Assembly (NCBI GenBank): GCA_036378175.1
Contig: DASUWY010000048.1
Coordinates: 1 to 64,000 of the forward strand
Direction: 5' to 3'
Source of the DNA: Thermoleophilaceae bacterium
GTDB taxonomy: Bacteria; Actinomycetota; Thermoleophilia; Solirubrobacterales; Thermoleophilaceae
DNA length: 64,000 bases
Shown: positions 60,403 through 64,000 of the stretch, one piece after another
Position numbering within the stretch: position 1 is the stretch's first letter
How the letters are laid out: the number at the start of each line of letters is the position of its first letter
Program-made: the position numbers and the translations under genes
The notes under the pieces: generated by a model
The model's input: the letters and a program-made list of their open reading frames with translations, nothing else
The model's database searches: none
Told to the model about the DNA's origin: nothing

Positions 60403-62168
60403 GCCGCGATGACGGCAGGCGGCACCCGGAGCACGGGACGCGTGCCTCCCGTGGTGGCCAGCCGTTTCTGCTCGATCAGCTCGTCGATACGAGCAAGGAT
60501 GTCAGCCCGGCGCATGTGGGCGGAGGCTCCATAGGCGGGCAGGCCGTCGTAGGAGTTCCGCTCGATCTTCTTGCTGCGCGCGCCGTGCAGGATCGCCGCG
60601 CACGTGGTGCGTCCGACGGCGGGCCGTGCTCCGCGCGCGACCGACAGGATCGCCTCGTCCAGGTTCTCGATCGTCTCTGGCGCGGGGGGAGGTGCCTCGG
60701 GCAGAAGGCCGGGATCACAGACGTCGCAGCACGGTCCGGCGAGCTGCGGCTGCGCGCGATCTCCGAAGTGGCGCAGGATCGCGACGCGCCGGCACGCCTC
60801 GCCCTCCACATACGCCCAGATCTCGCGGTACTGCCTCCAGCGCGCACGTGCCGCCTCGCCCATCGACGCGCGGCAGCGAGCGTCGGCGCGGCCGTCGAAC
60901 CCGCACACGATCCTCCCCGCCACGACGTCACGCGCCGATGGCAGCGGCTCGATCATCTCTGCGCCGGCGAGATGTCCCACGAGCGCTGCCACCTGGTCCC
61001 CATCGCATCCGGCCGCCCTTCCGAGCTCAGATGCGTCGAGCTCATAGCGGCCGTCGCCGTCCGCCACCGCCGCGAGCCGGTCGAACAGCACCCGCGGCAG
61101 CTCGGGCGCCAGCTCATCGCGCTTGATGAAGTGGACGTGCAGCGCCTTGTCACGATTCTCCGCGAGGAGCAGCGCGCGGGCGGGCGCCCCATCGCGTCCC
61201 GCGCGTCCCGCCTCCTGGTAGTACGCCTCGAGCGAGGCCGGAACGCTCGCATGGATGACGGTCCTCACGTTCGGCTTGTCCACGCCCATGCCGAACGCGT
61301 TTGTGGCCACGATCACTCGCGTCTCGTCCGCGAGGAAGCGCCGCTGCACCGCGGCGCGCCGCTCCCGATCGAGCCCCGCGTGATACGGAAGCGCCTCCTC
61401 GCCCAGCTCCTGCGAGAGCATCGTGGCGAGTTCCTCCGCTCCCGCGCGCGTGCCCGCGTAGACGATGGCCGGCAGCGCCTCCGGCTCGCGCAACGTCTCG
61501 AGCAGAAGCAAGTGCTTCTCGTGCGGCGTGGGCCGCGCTACCGCGAACGACAGGTTCGGCCGGTCGAATCCGGTGGCCACGCGCAACGGATCGTCGAGCG
61601 CGAGGCGCCGCACGATGTCGGCCGCCACGCGCGGGGTGGCCGTGGCGGTGGATGCCACGATCGCGTCCGCCTCCAGGTACCGCGCAGCGTCCGCGAGCCG
61701 GAAGTAGTCCGGCCGGAAGTCGTGCCCCCATTGCGACACGCAGTGCGCCTCGTCCACCACGAAGAGCCCCACTCGCGCGTCCTTCATGCGACGGACGAAG
61801 CCGGGAGACGAGAACCGCTCGGGCGCGACATAGAGAAGCCTCAGCTCGCCGGCGGCGGCCCGCCCGAGTGCCTCGCCGTTCGCGGCCGAATCCTGCTGCG
61901 CGTTCACGAGCGCCACGCTCGAACCGAGGCCGCGCGCGCGGAGCGCGTCCACCTGATCCTGCATGAGCGACACGAGTGGCGACACCACGATCGTGAGGTC
62001 GTCCCGCAGCAGCGCCGGCAGCTGGTAGCAGAGCGACTTGCCCGACCCGGTGGGCATCACGACCAGCACGTCGCGGCCCGCAAGCGCGGCATCGCAAGCC
62101 TCGCGCTGCCCTGGCCGGAAGGCCGGGAAGCCGAAGTGCTCGTGAAGGGATCGCTCCAGATCGGTCAC
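60399..62168 (-). CDS. recQ: RecQ-family ATP-dependent DNA helicase
   Basis: 589 aa. Motif I MPTGSGKSLCYQLPAL (about 36-52), DEAH-type motif II FVVDEAHCVSQWGHDFRPDY, motif III ASTATATPRVA, motif V IVATNAFGMGVDKPNVR, and motif VI QEAGRAGRDG. A RecQ zinc-binding region (CRRVAILRHFGD, CCDVCD) and a winged-helix tail follow; no HRDC domain. Unwinds DNA in recombination and repair. It starts the minus-strand recQ-purN-purH unit; linkage to purine genes is only positional. Confidence 0.95.
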   Translation of the reverse strand: MTDLERSLHEHFGFPAFRPGQREACDAALAGRDVLVVMPTGSGKSLCYQLPALLRDDLTIVVSPLVSLMQDQVDALRARGLGSSVALVNAQQDSAANGEALGRAAAGELRLLYVAPERFSSPGFVRRMKDARVGLFVVDEAHCVSQWGHDFRPDYFRLADAARYLEADAIVASTATATPRVAADIVRRLALDDPLRVATGFDRPNLSFAVARPTPHEKHLLLLETLREPEALPAIVYAGTRAGAEELATMLSQELGEEALPYHAGLDRERRAAVQRRFLADETRVIVATNAFGMGVDKPNVRTVIHASVPASLEAYYQEAGRAGRDGAPARALLLAENRDKALHVHFIKRDELAPELPRVLFDRLAAVADGDGRYELDASELGRAAGCDGDQVAALVGHLAGAEMIEPLPSARDVVAGRIVCGFDGRADARCRASMGEAARARWRQYREIWAYVEGEACRRVAILRHFGDRAQPQLAGPCCDVCDPGLLPEAPPPAPETIENLDEAILSVARGARPAVGRTTCAAILHGARSKKIERNSYDGLPAYGASAHMRRADILARIDELIEQKRLATTGGTRPVLRVPPAVIAA

Positions 62169-62238
62169 TCAGCGAGGGTAACCGCCGAATCGGCGGGATC
62201 GGGGCCGCAGCGCCGCTTTGTCACAGTCCAGTTACGCA

Positions 62239-62589
62239 ATGAGCGAAGTTGTTCCAACGGAGCGCTTCGATCCGGCTTCCCTCGCGGACCAACCTGAGCC
62301 GGTACGGCGCTACTTCGTCCACGCAATCGCGCCCGGCGCGGTGCTCGCCGAGGGCGCGCGGCTCACCATGACCGGCGCGCTGTTCGGCCGCTTCCAGCTG
62401 TTCGACGCCCATGACGAGGACACCACTCGCTCGGCGGCCGGACGCGCCGCAGTCGAGAGCTTCTGGTGGCCTCCGAGCCTGCTGCCGAGCCGCTGGGTGG
62501 AGTGGCGTGCCCCGCGCTACGCGCCGTTCTTCCAGGCGACCGTCAGCGACGTCGTGCCGCGCCGATCATCACGGCAAGGTCGCGGCTGA
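62239..62589 (+). pseudogene. Truncated DUF6544-type protein gene
   Basis: Frame of about 116 codons from ATG 62239. The N-terminus RFDPASLADQPEPVRRYFVH and AIAPGAVLAEGARLTMTG is typical of an uncharacterised family (DUF6544-like), as is the later DTTRSAAGRAAVESFWWPPS. The 50-60 residues normally between them are missing, and after VEWRAPRYAPFFQATVSDVV the frame runs into the convergent methyltransferase gene. An internally deleted, 3'-truncated remnant is the best reading; the family match is from memory. Confidence 0.55.
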
Positions 62590-63127
62590 CCCACGCCACA
62601 TCGGCATCGAAGTCCGCCTGCTCCAGCCAGTCGAGCTGGGCGGCCACGGTGCTTGGCTTGTCATAGTCGCCGTCGATCGGCGTGATGGCGTCGGAAGGGT
62701 CGTCCGGCACCACCACGTCACCAACGACGATCCGCCCGTGATCCGCGAGCACCTCCCGCGCGCGCGTGAAGAGATCCGCTTTCCCCGCCGCATCCAGGTG
62801 ATGCACGGCGAGCGCGGAGAACACGACGTCGAACGGACCAGCAGGCAGGGGATCCTGCAGCCGCGCGACCAGGAGCTCGGCGCCGGAGAGCACACGAGCG
62901 GCGCGGTCGAGCATCTCCGCGCTCGCATCGACGCCAACGAGATGTGCATCGGGGTGCCGAGCCAGCACCCGGCGGGCTGTCTCGCCCGTGCCCGTTCCCA
63001 GCTCCAGCAGGCGCGCGGCGCCGGCGCCGGTCGCGCGCGCGACCTCATCCTGCAGCCGCTCGTACTCCGGCACCTCGCGGCGCATCAGCGCCAGGTATTC
63101 CTCAGGCCTCCAGTGAAACTGGGCCAC
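62543..63127 (-). CDS. SAM-dependent class I methyltransferase
   Basis: 194 aa. SAM-binding motif I LLELGTGTGETARRVLA (about 40-56), motif II VGVDASAEMLDRAAR, motif IV FDVVFSALAVHHLDAAGK, post-motif DHGRIVVGDVVVPDD. Small-molecule type with no target-binding domain, so the substrate is unknown. It begins at the base next to the purF stop on the same strand, likely co-transcribed with purF. Confidence 0.9.
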   Translation of the reverse strand: MAQFHWRPEEYLALMRREVPEYERLQDEVARATGAGAARLLELGTGTGETARRVLARHPDAHLVGVDASAEMLDRAARVLSGAELLVARLQDPLPAGPFDVVFSALAVHHLDAAGKADLFTRAREVLADHGRIVVGDVVVPDDPSDAITPIDGDYDKPSTVAAQLDWLEQADFDADVAWVSRDLAVMIGAARRR

Positions 63128-64000
63128 TCAGAGCAGCGCGCGCGACACCATCGGCAGCGGCTTGGACTCCGCCTCGAGGGCAAACTTGCCGTTTGCCGAC
63201 TCGGTGTGCTCCAGGGGGTATTCGCCCGTGAAGCACGCGTCGCAGTGGGTCTCGCGGCCAAGGCCGATCGCCTCGTACAGCCCGTCGATCGAGAGATACG
63301 CGAGCGAGTCGCAGCCGAGCTCCTCGGCCACCTCCTCGACGGTGCGGCCGTGGGCGACCATCTCCTCGGTGGTGGACATGTCGATCCCGTAGTGGCATGG
63401 GTGGCGAATCGGCGGCGCCGAGATGCGCATGTGCACCTCGGAGGCGCCCGCGTCGCGCAGCATCTTCACGATCTGCCGCGTGGTGTTGCCGCGCACGATC
63501 GAATCGTCCACCACCACGATGCGCTTGCCTCCCACGATCTCCGGCAGCGGGTTGAACTTCATCCGCAGCCCGTGCTTGCGCAGCTCCTGCCCAGGCTGGA
63601 TGAACGTGCGCGCCACGTAGCGGTTCTTGATCAGGCCGTCGTCCTTCGGGATGCCGGACGCGTTGGAGAAGCCGCCGGCGGCCGGGTTGCCGGAGTCGGG
63701 CACGGCGATCACGAGGTCCGCCTCCACCGGCGCCTCGCGCCAGAGGATCTCGCCCATCCTGCGCCGCGAGACCTGCGTGAGCCGGCCCTCGAGCTGCGAG
63801 TCGGGCCGCGCGAAGTAGATGTGCTCGAACACGCAGAACGCGCGCCGCGCGCCCTTCACCACCTGGCGCACCTCGAGCCCGCGCTCGCCGATCGACACGA
63901 GCTCGCCCGGCTCGACCTCGCGGAGCATCTTCGCGCCGATGATGTCGAAGGCGCAGCTCTCAGAGGCCACGCAGTAGCGGTCGCCGAGCTGGCCGATCGC
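63128..64000 (-). CDS. purF: Amidophosphoribosyltransferase, 5' part outside the window
   Basis: First committed step of purine synthesis. The frame is open to base 64000 (AIGQLGDRYCVASESCAFD), so the N-terminal glutaminase domain lies outside. Visible are the PRPP-binding loop KRIVVVDDSIVRGNTTRQI, PDSGNPAAGGFSNASGIPKD, and Fe-S/metal-type cysteines in RHPCHYGID, LGCDSLAYLS and HCDACFTGEYP, as in the B. subtilis-type enzyme. About 291 residues are seen. The methyltransferase gene follows directly. Together with purH and purN it makes a local purine cluster. Confidence 0.97.
   Translation of the reverse strand, partial: AIGQLGDRYCVASESCAFDIIGAKMLREVEPGELVSIGERGLEVRQVVKGARRAFCVFEHIYFARPDSQLEGRLTQVSRRRMGEILWREAPVEADLVIAVPDSGNPAAGGFSNASGIPKDDGLIKNRYVARTFIQPGQELRKHGLRMKFNPLPEIVGGKRIVVVDDSIVRGNTTRQIVKMLRDAGASEVHMRISAPPIRHPCHYGIDMSTTEEMVAHGRTVEEVAEELGCDSLAYLSIDGLYEAIGLGRETHCDACFTGEYPLEHTESANGKFALEAESKPLPMVSRALL

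Overview
The window is about 64 kb of very GC-rich (roughly 70 %) bacterial chromosome with dense, often overlapping genes. Codon use, a mycobacterial-type 2-oxoglutarate decarboxylase/E1 arrangement, many GTG starts and the mix of families point to an actinobacterium. The overall gene style suggests Thermoleophilia/Solirubrobacterales, but that placement is inference because no rRNA or taxonomic marker was searched. I see no prophage, insertion sequence, CRISPR array or rRNA. Four tRNA genes (Asp-GTC, Val-TAC, Glu-TTC, Lys-TTT) all lie on the minus strand.

Layout. 1-13.4 kb: end of kgd (cut by the window edge), an SDR, a membrane diguanylate cyclase, a SnoaL-like protein, an acyl-CoA synthetase, a MarR/MFS efflux pair with a clear operator, an MBL-fold hydrolase, a decayed HdeD gene, a zinc-peptidase lipoprotein, a baeRF-like protein and a Nudix hydrolase. 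13.4-16.1 kb: tRNA-Asp with an unusual trailer, then an Ada-AlkA fusion coupled to ogt (alkylation repair), preceded by a 20-bp stem-loop. 16.0-29.6 kb: a phosphate/polyphosphate island. It holds an HD-domain protein, an orphan PhoB-type DNA-binding domain behind a four-unit PHO box, ppk1, ppx and sixA, an inserted arsenic block (arsM, arsR, aquaporin), a PhoB-type regulator with a DUF47 protein, and divergent pstSCAB-phoU with PHO boxes. 29.6-43.5 kb: NHL-repeat secreted protein, DMT transporter, PAP2 phosphatase, isocitrate-lyase-family enzyme, a polytopic putative glycosyltransferase, a TetR/P450 pair and a TetR/PQQ-propeller pair with palindromic operators, and small membrane proteins. 43.5-50.3 kb: an aminotransferase-epimerase fusion, tRNA-Val and a potADBC polyamine-type ABC operon. 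50.3-55.0 kb: a LuxR remnant, membrane proteins, and a coupled trio of flavin monooxygenase (interrupted by an amber codon), multicopper oxidase carrying metal-binding inserts, and a DJ-1/PfpI protein. 55-64 kb: tRNA-Glu, an orphan osmoprotectant-binding lipoprotein with a CHASE3 histidine kinase, tRNA-Lys, purH-purN-recQ, a decayed DUF6544-type gene, and a methyltransferase behind purF (cut by the window end).

The strongest functional story is phosphate. PHO-box-type 11-bp direct repeats occur before pstS, beside the PhoB-like regulator, and before an orphan wHTH gene at the far end of the ppk-ppx-sixA cluster. The arsenic genes (arsenate mimics phosphate) sit in between. A second theme is gene decay: at least five gene remnants or interrupted genes can be read directly. 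A third is a conserved hairpin trailer shared by tRNA-Asp and tRNA-Lys.
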